NCBI GenBank assembly: GCA_002412545.1
Contig: DHVG01000020.1
Location: 1-35,025, forward strand
DNA from: Elusimicrobia bacterium UBA5214
GTDB lineage: Bacteria; Elusimicrobiota; UBA5214
Length of the DNA: 35,025 bases
Direction of reading: 5' to 3'
The notes below the pieces were generated by a model. It made no database searches and was not told the origin of the DNA. It worked only from the letters and a program-made list of their open reading frames with translations. Below are positions 23,154 to 31,017 of this stretch, one piece after another (position 1 is the first letter of the stretch; the number at the start of each line of letters is the position of its first letter). Both the position numbers and the translations under genes were made by a program.

Positions 23154-24210
23154 AGATCCAAGACACGTCCACTTTTGAAGCCTTATTATTAATCAAAGGA
23201 CTCCGTTTTAGCCATTCTTCTATTTCTTCCAAATTATAAAAATTGCTTATCGGCGCAGATAATCTATCAAACCAATCTGTAAGACTCACCTTAAAGCTAT
23301 ACTGTGAATATTCTTTTATACGCAAGGGGGTGACTGATTCAATAATCCTATTGATAAAAGGAATTTTTCTGAACAAACGATAATTTTGACACAACAACCC
23401 ATAATCAAAAATTGTTAATAAGAAGGAAATCCAATAAACAAGTTTTTCAGGGAAACGAACCGTGATTTTCCTGAAAGGGTCCAAGATTATTTTTCTCATG
23501 CTTTTTTGGTATACTAAGAAGAAAATTGCACCGTTTTCTGGCTTCAGAAATGGTATCAACCCTCTAAAACCTTGCTCAGGATTCGGGAGATGATGAATCA
23601 CACCTAAGCTATAGACAAAATCAAAAATATCTTTCCGAAAGGGGAGATTATAAATATCGCATTGAACCACATGAATATTTGGTAATTGAAATACCTTTTG
23701 ATAAGCGACATCTACTGCGTTACTTAAATCAAAACCAACGACTTCTGCTCCTAAATCTGAAACTCTTAGTAAATGTCGTCCCGCTCCACAACCCGCGTCC
23801 AAACCGATTTTTCCACGAAAAAAATTGGGTTCAAGAAATCTCATAAAAATTACAAAATTGTCTACACTATAGTCATAAAACTTTGTCCACTCATAACCAA
23901 ACTTTTTTGCTGTTCTTTTCTTGACTGAATCAAGTGAGGGAGGCAAAATTCGAGGAATTCCGTCAACAATTGGATATGTCCTACCACAAATACATTTTAA
24001 AATTCCTTCTAGTATCTCAATTTGTAAACAGTTGTAACATTCCTCTCGCTGTTCTTTTAACACACTAGTATTTTTGAAGGCACACCAAAATTTGCAAGAC
24101 GGCAGATTGTTTACCTTTAAAGTATCAACCTTAAACTTCAAAGATATTTCACAACTAAAATTGCTTCCGCAATCGGGACAAATCAATAAATCTAATAAGC
24201 GAATCTTCAT
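23125..24210 (-). CDS. SAM-dependent methyltransferase with N-terminal zinc ribbon
   Basis: A 361-residue protein. The N-terminal Trm112-like ribbon has CPDC at 12-15, further Cys residues (CYNC near 58-61, CIC near 74) and the GRTYPIVDGIPRILP ending typical of the fold. The class I methyltransferase domain follows with GLDAGCGAGRHLLR (motif I), GFDLS (acidic strand 2), DIYNLPF and SLGVIHHLPNPEQG (Methyltransf_11 pattern). The substrate is probably a sugar or lipid-linked intermediate of the glycan; unknown in detail. It starts 2 bp after the asnB stop and is translated with it. Confidence 0.9.
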   Translation of the reverse strand: MKIRLLDLLICPDCGSNFSCEISLKFKVDTLKVNNLPSCKFWCAFKNTSVLKEQREECYNCLQIEILEGILKCICGRTYPIVDGIPRILPPSLDSVKKRTAKKFGYEWTKFYDYSVDNFVIFMRFLEPNFFRGKIGLDAGCGAGRHLLRVSDLGAEVVGFDLSNAVDVAYQKVFQLPNIHVVQCDIYNLPFRKDIFDFVYSLGVIHHLPNPEQGFRGLIPFLKPENGAIFFLVYQKSMRKIILDPFRKITVRFPEKLVYWISFLLTIFDYGLLCQNYRLFRKIPFINRIIESVTPLRIKEYSQYSFKVSLTDWFDRLSAPISNFYNLEEIEEWLKRSPLINNKASKVDVSWIYGYGIRKRV

Positions 24211-24211
24211 T

Positions 24212-26176
24212 TTACAAGAATAATCTCTGCCAAGTCTCCAAAACTAATAATGCGTAAATCTGGTCAGCAAAATTTTTCTTTTTTAGACGGTGCTGTTCAA
24301 ATAACCAGTTGATACCCTCAGGTTGAAAATATCCTCTTTTTTTAATCACCCTTTCAGACAAATATTCCTCAATCAATGGATTCATTTCTTCAGCGGTCCA
24401 ACGTCTCAAAGGAACCATAAAACCCATTTTTTTCTGTTGAATAATTTCCTTTGGTAAAATCTCTGCCATCATCTTTTTCAGTAGATATTTCATCGTAAAA
24501 CCTCTCACTTTCAAAGAAAAAGGAACTTGGGCAGAAAATTCTACCAGCCGAATATCGCACAATGGCACCCGCAACTCTAAGGAATTTGCCATACTCATTC
24601 TATCGGCCATACATAAAAGGTCATCAACCAAGTAAGTTTTTAAATCAACATGAAAAATCTTTTCTAAAGATTTTTCATCTAATACAGCAAAATAATTAGC
24701 GAACCCCTCACCTTTATCTTCTCCCACCCTCAACCTACCTTCTCCCCTTGAGGGAGAAGGATAAGGATGAGGGGTAAGGGACGATTTGAACTCTTCAGTA
24801 TAAAGTCTGTTTTTAAGTTCCGGAGTAAGAAAGGATACCCAACTTTTATAACGTTTAGGAAAAGATAAATTACCAGCAATAAGAAATCTCTTTATTCTTC
24901 CAGACCAGTCTCTGCTTTTACCAGTTTCTGGAAGATTTTTCCCCAGTGATGCGGCAAGTTTCCGGAAAAACAAAGGTGAACGTTCATAAAGAAGGGAAAC
25001 TTTTGCCCCTACATATCTCGGATAACCACCAAAAAGTTCATCACCTCCGATACCGGTTAACGCAACAGTAACTTTTTCTCGGCTTACTTTGGAAACCAAG
25101 TAAGTTGGTATCATTGAGGAATCGGCAAAAGGTTCATCAAAATGTTCAACCAACTTAGGTAAAAACTCGGTTACCTTTGGTTCAAGTATATATTCATGAT
25201 GTTCGCAACCAAATTTTCGGGCAACAATTTTTGCTTTTTCTAATTCATTGAAAGAACTGTCCTTATTCCCATAACCAATGGTAAAAGTCTTCACTGGTTG
25301 ATTTGAAACTTCACTCATCAATGCAACAACAGTCGAGGAATCTAAACCTCCCGAAAGAAACGCCCCTAAAGGCACATCGCTTACCAAATGACTTTCCACC
25401 GTCTCTTTCAGCAATTCTCGCAATTTTTCAACATAAAATCTCTCATCGGGTATTTGATATCTGGTATCTGGTATCTGAATTTCTAAATCCCAATATTTTT
25501 CAATTTTGATTTTCTCCGCCGAAGAGGCGGACCAAACCAAGTAATGCCCAGGAAGAAGTTTGTAAATCTTCTCAAAAATTGTTAATGGTGCTGGAACATA
25601 CAGGTGAGTTAAATAAAGGTCTAAAGCACGAAAATTTATCTGGCGAGGAATTTCTTCATATTGAAGAATTGCTTTTAACTCCGAAGCAAAAAATAAATTG
25701 CTTTTAAATTCTGCATAATAGAGTGGCTTAATCCCAATTTGGTCTCTGGCCAAAAGAAGTAATTGCTTCTTTCTGTCCCAGAGAGCAAAAGCAAACATTC
25801 CTCGTAAATATTTTACACATTCGCTACCGTAATCTTCATAAAGATGAACAATGACTTCAGTATCACTTTTAGTATAGAATTGATGCCCTTTTGCTCGTAG
25901 CTCTTTGCTCAGTGCTTGGTAGTTGTAAATCTCCCCATTGTAGACAACCACTACACTTTTATCTTCATTAAATATCGGTTGAGAACCAGTCTCCAGGTCA
26001 ATAACTTTCAACCTTCTTATTCCCAGACCTACACTGATTGGTGAATGGTGAGCGGTGAGTGGTGAGTGGGTAAAATAGAAACCTTCTTCATCTGGTCCCC
26101 GATGAATTAAGGAAGCGGTCATCCGCTTTAACAACTGTTCATCATTTAATCCGACAAAACCACATATTCCACACAT
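24212..26176 (-). CDS. asnB: Asparagine synthase (glutamine-hydrolysing) with repeat-encoded insertions
   Basis: A 654-residue AsnB-type enzyme. The N-terminal glutaminase has Cys2 as nucleophile (MCGICGF), RGPDEEGFY and NGEIYN. The synthetase domain has the PP-loop SGGLDSSTVV and GGDELFGGYPRY. In polysaccharide loci such proteins often amidate uronic acids or act on other carboxylates, so Asn synthesis is not certain. Four parts are repeat-encoded: residues 36-47 (THSPLTAHHSPI), 216-221 (hairpin), 234-243 (IPDTRYQIPD) and about 464-486 (TPHPYPSPSRGEGR, a known palindromic repeat peptide). The frame is intact. No Shine-Dalgarno is seen. Confidence 0.93.
   Translation of the reverse strand: MCGICGFVGLNDEQLLKRMTASLIHRGPDEEGFYFTHSPLTAHHSPISVGLGIRRLKVIDLETGSQPIFNEDKSVVVVYNGEIYNYQALSKELRAKGHQFYTKSDTEVIVHLYEDYGSECVKYLRGMFAFALWDRKKQLLLLARDQIGIKPLYYAEFKSNLFFASELKAILQYEEIPRQINFRALDLYLTHLYVPAPLTIFEKIYKLLPGHYLVWSASSAEKIKIEKYWDLEIQIPDTRYQIPDERFYVEKLRELLKETVESHLVSDVPLGAFLSGGLDSSTVVALMSEVSNQPVKTFTIGYGNKDSSFNELEKAKIVARKFGCEHHEYILEPKVTEFLPKLVEHFDEPFADSSMIPTYLVSKVSREKVTVALTGIGGDELFGGYPRYVGAKVSLLYERSPLFFRKLAASLGKNLPETGKSRDWSGRIKRFLIAGNLSFPKRYKSWVSFLTPELKNRLYTEEFKSSLTPHPYPSPSRGEGRLRVGEDKGEGFANYFAVLDEKSLEKIFHVDLKTYLVDDLLCMADRMSMANSLELRVPLCDIRLVEFSAQVPFSLKVRGFTMKYLLKKMMAEILPKEIIQQKKMGFMVPLRRWTAEEMNPLIEEYLSERVIKKRGYFQPEGINWLFEQHRLKKKNFADQIYALLVLETWQRLFL
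24727..24774. repeat. Palindromic repeat inside asnB (CCCTCA...TGAGGG type)
   Basis: The left arm CCCTCAACCTACCTTCTCCC and right arm starting GGGAGAAGG and ending GATGAGGG fold around CTTGA. The translated peptide TPHPYPSPSRGEG is well known from dispersed intergenic repeats in many bacteria, so this is an in-frame insertion in a coding gene. Confidence 0.8.
25449..25476. repeat. 7-bp tandem array in asnB (GGTATCT x4)
   Basis: GGTATTT, GATATCT, GGTATCT, GGTATCT. Encodes QIPDTRYQIPDERF between the glutaminase and synthetase domains. Confidence 0.85.
25515..25531. repeat. TCCGCC/GGCGGA hairpin in asnB
   Basis: TCCGCC-GAAGA-GGCGGA, translated SASSAE. It is the same stem word as the 3861-3879 palindrome. 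Confidence 0.5.
26036..26070. repeat. 7-bp tandem array in asnB (GAGTGGT x5)
   Basis: GATTGGT, GAATGGT, GAGCGGT, GAGTGGT, GAGTGGG in register. Encodes THSPLTAHHSPI in the glutaminase domain. Confidence 0.85.
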
Positions 26177-26217
26177 TAGTTTGTTAATTGGTGATTGGTT
26201 AAATAGTTAATTAGTAA

Positions 26218-26610
26218 TTAATCACCTGTTTTTCTTGTTATTTTACATTTATTGAGGTACTTGATGTAACCATTTATCTTCTTAATTAGAAAATATCCCT
26301 CTTCTTTTAGTTTATTCAAATAATTATATTCAGCATACTTCTCATCAACACAGACATTGATATCATCTATTGATTCTTCAACAAAACCACGAGACTGACG
26401 AAGAAACTGTATATTTTCTTGGTAATGATACCTCCCATGTCCTTCGGCAATATTATTAGTTATGGATACCGCTACTCGTTTTAATTGGCTACATAAATTG
26501 TATTTTTCTCCTGTTGGTAGTTTTTTGGCTAACTCGTATAATTTTTTTCTATATTCAACTGCCAGTTTATAAACTTCTAAAGATTCAAAACTGTATTTCG
26601 TTTCGTCCAT
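26218..26610 (-). CDS. Four-helix bundle protein (S23/IVS family)
   Basis: A 130-residue small helical protein with the family's FESLEVYKLAVEYRKKLYEL opening, AVSITNNIAEGHGRYHYQENIQFLRQSRGFVEES centre and a C-terminal helix. Members are encoded in 23S rRNA intervening sequences and scattered through genomes; their function is not established. I start at ATG 26610 (MDETKY). The frame opens further upstream into a GGTGAGTGG heptamer array, which may supply a makeshift ribosome site. It sits between a glycosyltransferase and asnB and looks like an insertion rather than a pathway gene. Confidence 0.88.
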   Translation of the reverse strand: MDETKYSFESLEVYKLAVEYRKKLYELAKKLPTGEKYNLCSQLKRVAVSITNNIAEGHGRYHYQENIQFLRQSRGFVEESIDDINVCVDEKYAEYNYLNKLKEEGYFLIKKINGYIKYLNKCKITRKTGD

Positions 26611-26622
26611 CCCACTCACCAA

Positions 26623-27768
26623 TTAACCACTCACCAGTTTACTCGCAAGCATAAGATAAAGTTGTTCGTGTTGTTTGATAATTTCTTTTATATTAAATTT
26701 ATCTTCCGCTGATTTTCTTCCAGCAAGACCCATTTTTCTTCTTAAATTATGATCCTGAGTTAACCGAAGGATTGCTTCAGCTAAAATCTCCGGATTTTTC
26801 GGTGGAACAAGTACACCGGTTTCTCCATTAATCACCTGCTCTCTAATTCCTTCAATATCCGTTGCCACCACTGGTTTACTCATTGCCATCGCTTCTAATG
26901 TTATCATTGGAAAACCTTCCCGCAATGAGGACAAAACTAAAATATCTAATGCAGCCAAAATCTCTTTTACATCTCTTCTGAACCCAGTGAGGATGACCTT
27001 GTCTTCTAATTTTAAACTTTTAACCTTTAACTCTAAACTTTCCCTTAATTCCCCTTCCCCTACGATTAGGAATCTGGTATCCGGCATCTGGCATCTGGTA
27101 TCAAGTATCTTTATCGCTTCAACAAAATAAGTTAGCCCTTTCTCCCAGACCAATCTTCCAATTGTCCCCACTAAAGGTTCGTCTTCCCCAGCATTGAATT
27201 CCCTTCTCACCCTATCACCTTTATCACCTGTATCATTCCTATACTCTTCTATTTCTATTCCATTATGAATTACCGATATCTTGTCAGCAGAAATCTTATG
27301 TTTCTTTATTAATTTTTCTCTTAAAGAGGCACAAACTACGACAAATCTATTAACAAATCTTTCACTAAATTGGTCCAAAGTGATGTAGACCATCTTTTTA
27401 AAAAAATTTACATCGTATTCTTCAACAGGTGCTGCTATAGTTGAAATTATTGCTGGCGTCTTTGCTAATTTTCCTGCTAATCTTGCAAAAAAATCTGCTC
27501 TTGCACCTTGACTATGGATAACATCTATCTTTTGCTCTTTGATTATTTTTGCTAAATAAGAAATATTGCTAAAATTGAAACGGTTGCGTAAATCCAAAGG
27601 AATTATTTCAGCATTATTTCTAATTTTCTCTGCAAATATTCCTTCCGGCAAACAAGCGATATAAATCTCAAACTTTTTTTTATCTAAGCCGTTGATAATT
27701 TGAGCGAACGCTCTCTCTCCCCCACCAAAAGAAGCATTCTCAATTACATGGAAAATTTTAATTTTCAT
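26623..27768 (-). CDS. GT4 glycosyltransferase with repeat-encoded loops
   Basis: A 381-residue GT-B glycosyltransferase. Acceptor-side motif FGGGERAFAQIINGL; HSQGARADFFARLAGKLA; donor side VGTIGRLVWEKGLTYFVEA, FLIVGEGELRESL, VILTGFRRDV and REGFPMITLEAMAMSKPVVAT, which contains the E-x7-E pattern of GT4. Residues about 178-188 (NDTGDKGDRVR, 9-bp repeats), 221-232 (ILDTRCQMPDTR) and 243-253 (SLELKVKSLKL) are encoded by tandem arrays at the same loops as in the 20499 paralogue. The C-terminus (ASKLVSG) is also heptamer-encoded. Confidence 0.92.
   Translation of the reverse strand: MKIKIFHVIENASFGGGERAFAQIINGLDKKKFEIYIACLPEGIFAEKIRNNAEIIPLDLRNRFNFSNISYLAKIIKEQKIDVIHSQGARADFFARLAGKLAKTPAIISTIAAPVEEYDVNFFKKMVYITLDQFSERFVNRFVVVCASLREKLIKKHKISADKISVIHNGIEIEEYRNDTGDKGDRVRREFNAGEDEPLVGTIGRLVWEKGLTYFVEAIKILDTRCQMPDTRFLIVGEGELRESLELKVKSLKLEDKVILTGFRRDVKEILAALDILVLSSLREGFPMITLEAMAMSKPVVATDIEGIREQVINGETGVLVPPKNPEILAEAILRLTQDHNLRRKMGLAGRKSAEDKFNIKEIIKQHEQLYLMLASKLVSG
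27011..27038. repeat. 7-bp tandem array in GT4 gene (YTTTAAC x4)
   Basis: TTTAAAC, TTTTAAC, CTTTAAC, TCTAAAC. Encodes LELKVKSLKLED before the VILTG strand. Confidence 0.75.
27071..27105. repeat. 7-bp tandem array in GT4 gene (CATCTGG x5)
   Basis: AATCTGG, TATCCGG, CATCTGG, CATCTGG, TATCAAG. Encodes ILDTRCQMPDTRF before the FLIVG strand. Confidence 0.85.
27213..27239. repeat. 9-bp tandem array in GT4 gene (TATCACCTT x3)
   Basis: TATCACCTT, TATCACCTG, TATCATTCC. The 9-base period gives a three-residue repeat (NDTGDKGDR) in the inter-domain loop. Confidence 0.7.
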
Positions 27769-27898
27769 TTTATTTTCTTTTCTGGCTTATCCGTCATTCT
27801 TTAATTAAAATCTGACTTCATTAGTTAATACTTGTCCTCCAAAGCAGTTTGCAAATAGATAATCTTGCTTCAACAATTATAAGTTCAAATTAAGAGAA

Positions 27899-28096
27899 TT
27901 ATTCCTTGAACTTTTTGGCAACCTGAAAAAAATGACCCCTAATTGCTAAGTAAGTCATTCTTGCCAATTTCAAACTCTCTACACATCGTATCGATTTCTT
28001 AAAATTTTTATACTCTTTTAAATCCTATCCTAAGAAGATATTCTCAGCTTTTATCGGGAAGATATATCTGATTTGCCCCAGCAGTTTCTGAGCCGG
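27899..28096 (-). pseudogene. Remnant of an unidentified gene with in-frame TAG
   Basis: Within the 335-bp gap 27769-28103 the minus strand holds a frame of 23 codons (ending AENIFLG), a TAG at 28025-28027, then 41 more codons in the same frame ending ARMTYLAIRGHFFQVAKKF and a TAA. The amino-acid texture looks like a genuine C-terminus, possibly of a glycan-related enzyme, but I cannot name the family. No start codon remains. The rest of the gap shows nothing. Confidence 0.35.
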
Positions 28097-28103
28097 CTAT
28101 CTA

Positions 28104-29273
28104 TTAAATGTCACTTTTTAATATCTTACGAGAAAAATCTTTAATAGCCAGGGCTGTTCGTTCTGCTGATTTACCGTCAAGTTTATAAAACAATTGTTCG
28201 GAATATATTTTTCTCTTATCAGAGTATTTCTCAGGATGGGTCATCGCATTTTTAACGGCTTGTTTTAACTCCTCAAAAGTGTTAACATTTTCTCCAATAT
28301 CCCGCATCGTTACTTCTGGTCCTGTAGGGTCGTAGCCACAAACTTTTATTGCTTTATTAGATGTATTTATCAAAATCACCGGTTTATCCATAGAAGCAAA
28401 TTCGAAAATTACACTACTATAATCGGAAATCAAAACATCACTTGCATAGATATATGGTATGATATCAGCAAAATCTTCTATTAGAATTACCCCCTTTAAA
28501 TTACGGTACATTTTATTATATCTTTTTGTTCCATCATAAACTGAATCGTCATTTGCTCCTGGATGAAGTTTAACTAATATATTTACATTATCAGATACCT
28601 TAGCAATTTTATCTCTAATCATATCAAGTGAACTTATCTCACCAAAAGTAGGAGCATAAAGAACTGTTTTTTTATTAGTGTCAGCTCCGATATTTTTTAA
28701 TATTTGTTCTCGATTTAAAGTGTTATTAAATAATCTATCAAGAATTGCATATCCAACTTTTTGACAACAATTAATACCAATTTCTTGAAATATTTTAACA
28801 GCATAATCTCCTGGCACCAGAAGTAAATCAAATGCTTTATGTCTATCATAAGCATACATGGTATTCTTACCTACTATTCCATGTGGGATATAAACTTTCT
28901 TAATCCTTTTTAAAGGAAAACTATTTTGACAAAAATCAGCCATAACAACAATTTTAGGATATGAATTTTTATAATATTTTATTTCCCTTTTTTTAAAATA
29001 ATTATTAGCGTCTGGATAACTTGAAGAAACTATTTTAATATTAGAAAGAATTTTATGGATATCCTGAAATAGAACATAATGAAGAGGATAAAGCACATAA
29101 AATATAATATCATCGGTTTTACCAATCAGATTCATAATACACCAGTTTATGCCGTATGGAATAGAACGAATAAAATAATAAATTTCTATAATAATCTTTC
29201 TATATTTTGGTGGTAGAAATTCTTCTGTTATAGCTTTAAAGTTTATCCAAAGTTTCAGAATTGTAACAAACAT
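28104..29273 (-). CDS. CDP-glycerol glycerophosphotransferase-like enzyme (TagB/TagF family)
   Basis: A 389-residue GT-B-like transferase. The C-terminal catalytic region has VLYAPTFGE, ILVKLHPGAND, IEDFADIIPYIYASDVLISD, YSSVIFEFASMDKPVILI and DGKSAERTALAI, which match the TagB/TagF family that moves glycerol phosphate from CDP-glycerol onto a lipid-linked glycan. N-terminal 90 residues include a weak amphipathic or membrane-associating stretch. It starts 10 bp after the iron alcohol dehydrogenase gene with an AAGGAAAA site, so it belongs to the phosphonate operon. Inference: its donor may be CMP-2-hydroxyethylphosphonate instead of CDP-glycerol. Confidence 0.88.
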   Translation of the reverse strand: MFVTILKLWINFKAITEEFLPPKYRKIIIEIYYFIRSIPYGINWCIMNLIGKTDDIIFYVLYPLHYVLFQDIHKILSNIKIVSSSYPDANNYFKKREIKYYKNSYPKIVVMADFCQNSFPLKRIKKVYIPHGIVGKNTMYAYDRHKAFDLLLVPGDYAVKIFQEIGINCCQKVGYAILDRLFNNTLNREQILKNIGADTNKKTVLYAPTFGEISSLDMIRDKIAKVSDNVNILVKLHPGANDDSVYDGTKRYNKMYRNLKGVILIEDFADIIPYIYASDVLISDYSSVIFEFASMDKPVILINTSNKAIKVCGYDPTGPEVTMRDIGENVNTFEELKQAVKNAMTHPEKYSDKRKIYSEQLFYKLDGKSAERTALAIKDFSRKILKSDI

Positions 29274-29283
29274 AATTTTCCTT

Positions 29284-30162
29284 CTAATTTTTTCTAATAT
29301 TCTTTAAAATTTCCTCTAAATTTTTTTTGTTTATTCTTTTGGGTCCTTGATTAATTTTGTCATATTTTATAGCCATTCTGGCAATTAGTTTAACATTGAA
29401 ATTTTCTATCTCTGGTAGTGGAATAAAGGATTTTTTCAATAATGCGACTAATTCTTCAGTTGAGTTAAGACGGAACAATTTTGGTAATTCTTTATCATCT
29501 ATATATTTAACAAAATAGGGAAGAACTATTCCACAAGCAGTTCCATGGTCAACACCATATTTGATTGTAATTGGATATGATACAGCATGGATAACATTTG
29601 TTTTGGTTATGGCTATTGAATGTCCGGCTAAATTCCCAGCAGTTATCAGTTCATTAATATCGTTTTTAGTTAGATGCTCATTAATCTTGCTTAAATATCT
29701 ATTGATTAACTTAATAGCTTTTCTTGAGTATTTCCTACTCTGAAGAGTTGCATTTTTTGACCAAAAAGATTCTATCGCGTGCGATAAAGCATCAAATACA
29801 GTTGATTGCATGACATTCAAAGGGAGATTTTTTAGCAGTTCATAATCCATTTTCAATATCGGCTTTTTTGTAGTAACGGACTTTTTCTCTTTTCCCCAAA
29901 TAGTAGCATAAGGCGTCATAGCCGCTCCTGCCGCTGTTGTTGGAATTGCTATACATCTTTTGTCTTTGGAAATAATTTTTGCTGTATCTATTACACTTCC
30001 TCCACCAATCCCAATAACAATATCTCTGTCATTTCTAATTTTAAGTATTTCTTCAGTTGGTGGTTTTGTAACTTCTAAGAATATTACATTTTTATACTTT
30101 TTTGCAATTTTCTTTGCGTAATTCTTTGTATGCTTACTATGAACGATTAGAGCTGATTGCAT
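29284..30162 (-). CDS. Iron-dependent alcohol dehydrogenase, probable phosphonoacetaldehyde reductase
   Basis: A 292-residue group III (iron-containing) alcohol dehydrogenase, shorter than the usual 380-400. NAD site GIGGGSVIDTAK (51-62). The four metal ligands are all present with family spacing: Asp124, His128 (FDALSHAIES), His192 (IHAVSYP) and His206 (GVDHGTACG). In phosphonate loci this family (PhpC, FomC) reduces phosphonoacetaldehyde to 2-hydroxyethylphosphonate, and the two phosphonopyruvate decarboxylase genes sit directly upstream with a 26-bp overlap, so that role is likely. Other alcohol substrates are possible. Confidence 0.88.
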   Translation of the reverse strand: MQSALIVHSKHTKNYAKKIAKKYKNVIFLEVTKPPTEEILKIRNDRDIVIGIGGGSVIDTAKIISKDKRCIAIPTTAAGAAMTPYATIWGKEKKSVTTKKPILKMDYELLKNLPLNVMQSTVFDALSHAIESFWSKNATLQSRKYSRKAIKLINRYLSKINEHLTKNDINELITAGNLAGHSIAITKTNVIHAVSYPITIKYGVDHGTACGIVLPYFVKYIDDKELPKLFRLNSTEELVALLKKSFIPLPEIENFNVKLIARMAIKYDKINQGPKRINKKNLEEILKNIRKN

Positions 30163-30613
30163 GTTTAAACCTTTTTAGTATTTGTTTTGGTGATAATGGA
30201 ATTCTCGGTGCATCACCTTTTTCTTTACTAACTTCTATGACTCTTGTGTTGGGTGCAATTTTTGAGAAATCAATAACATTAGAACATGTAGGTTGACCAC
30301 CGGTTGAACTGTGACAACCATTATCTAAAATATAGTGTTTTAGATTTTTAGGATTTAACTTTTTATGCAAGGCTAATGTCCCGAGTGACATAAGAACTGA
30401 AGCATCACCAGAAATAACTATAACCTTATGTTTTGAGTTAATCGCAATTCCTAAACCAATTCCTAAAGCACATCCCATGCTACCCATCATATAAAAATTT
30501 CTTGGTCTATCTTTCACAGCATAAAGTTCTCTTGATATCATGCCTGTAGTAGATATAACTATTTCATTCTTTACATTCTTCGTTATTTTTTTTATCGCAT
30601 TAATTCTTTTCAT
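30137..30613 (-). CDS. Phosphonopyruvate decarboxylase, PP (beta) subunit
   Basis: A 158-residue thiamine-diphosphate-binding half-enzyme. The Mg/TPP motif reads GDASVLMSLG (residues 69-78), where most relatives have GDG, followed 28 residues later by Asn98 in ILDNGCHSSTGGQPTCSNV, the strong signature of the phosphonopyruvate/sulfopyruvate decarboxylase group. FYMMGSMGCALGIGLGIA is also typical. The gene overlaps the alpha gene by 4 bp. It would decarboxylate phosphonopyruvate to phosphonoacetaldehyde. Sulfopyruvate decarboxylase ComE is the main alternative; the PEP mutase next door decides for phosphonopyruvate. Confidence 0.9.
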   Translation of the reverse strand: MKRINAIKKITKNVKNEIVISTTGMISRELYAVKDRPRNFYMMGSMGCALGIGLGIAINSKHKVIVISGDASVLMSLGTLALHKKLNPKNLKHYILDNGCHSSTGGQPTCSNVIDFSKIAPNTRVIEVSKEKGDAPRIPLSPKQILKRFKHAISSNRS

Positions 30614-31002
30614 TTTTGTATCACCAATTTATAATTTTTATATTCTAACAATTTTAATAATTTTTTTGTTATTTTTCCCATAAAAGCGTGCTGTTCGGGT
30701 TTATTCCTAACGCTAATTAATAAATCTACCTTTATACCATATGGTTTCAATAGGGAAGTTATTATATCAACAATATTTCCCAATCCACTATTTTGCAAAA
30801 ATACAAGAGGTTTCTTTCCTACCAAATGTGCTCCTACTGCTAATGCCATAGCCTCATCTTCCCTCGTGCAAGGAATATAATTCTTTATCTCATCTGTCAA
30901 ATCTTTTAGTTTTGAACATGGGACTCCTACAATAAAATTATATTTTTTCATAAAATCTGGGGCTTGGATACGCTTAGTTTTAACTGTTTGAGTAATTGCC
31001 AT
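30610..31002 (-). CDS. Phosphonopyruvate decarboxylase, Pyr (alpha) subunit
   Basis: The 130-residue partner half of the above enzyme, corresponding to the N-terminal (Pyr) domain. FIVGVPCSKLKDLTDEI (23-39), the activating Glu in CTREDEAMALAVGAHL (45-60) and VFLQNSGLGNIVD (67-79) are hallmark segments; EQHAFMGKITKKLL follows. Single-chain relatives (Fom2, AepY) are about 370 residues, so this is a split form like archaeal ComD/ComE. No Shine-Dalgarno is seen; the gene starts 15 bp after the TylF-like gene. Confidence 0.9.
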   Translation of the reverse strand: MAITQTVKTKRIQAPDFMKKYNFIVGVPCSKLKDLTDEIKNYIPCTREDEAMALAVGAHLVGKKPLVFLQNSGLGNIVDIITSLLKPYGIKVDLLISVRNKPEQHAFMGKITKKLLKLLEYKNYKLVIQK

Positions 31003-31017
31003 CTGTTTATCTGCCCG

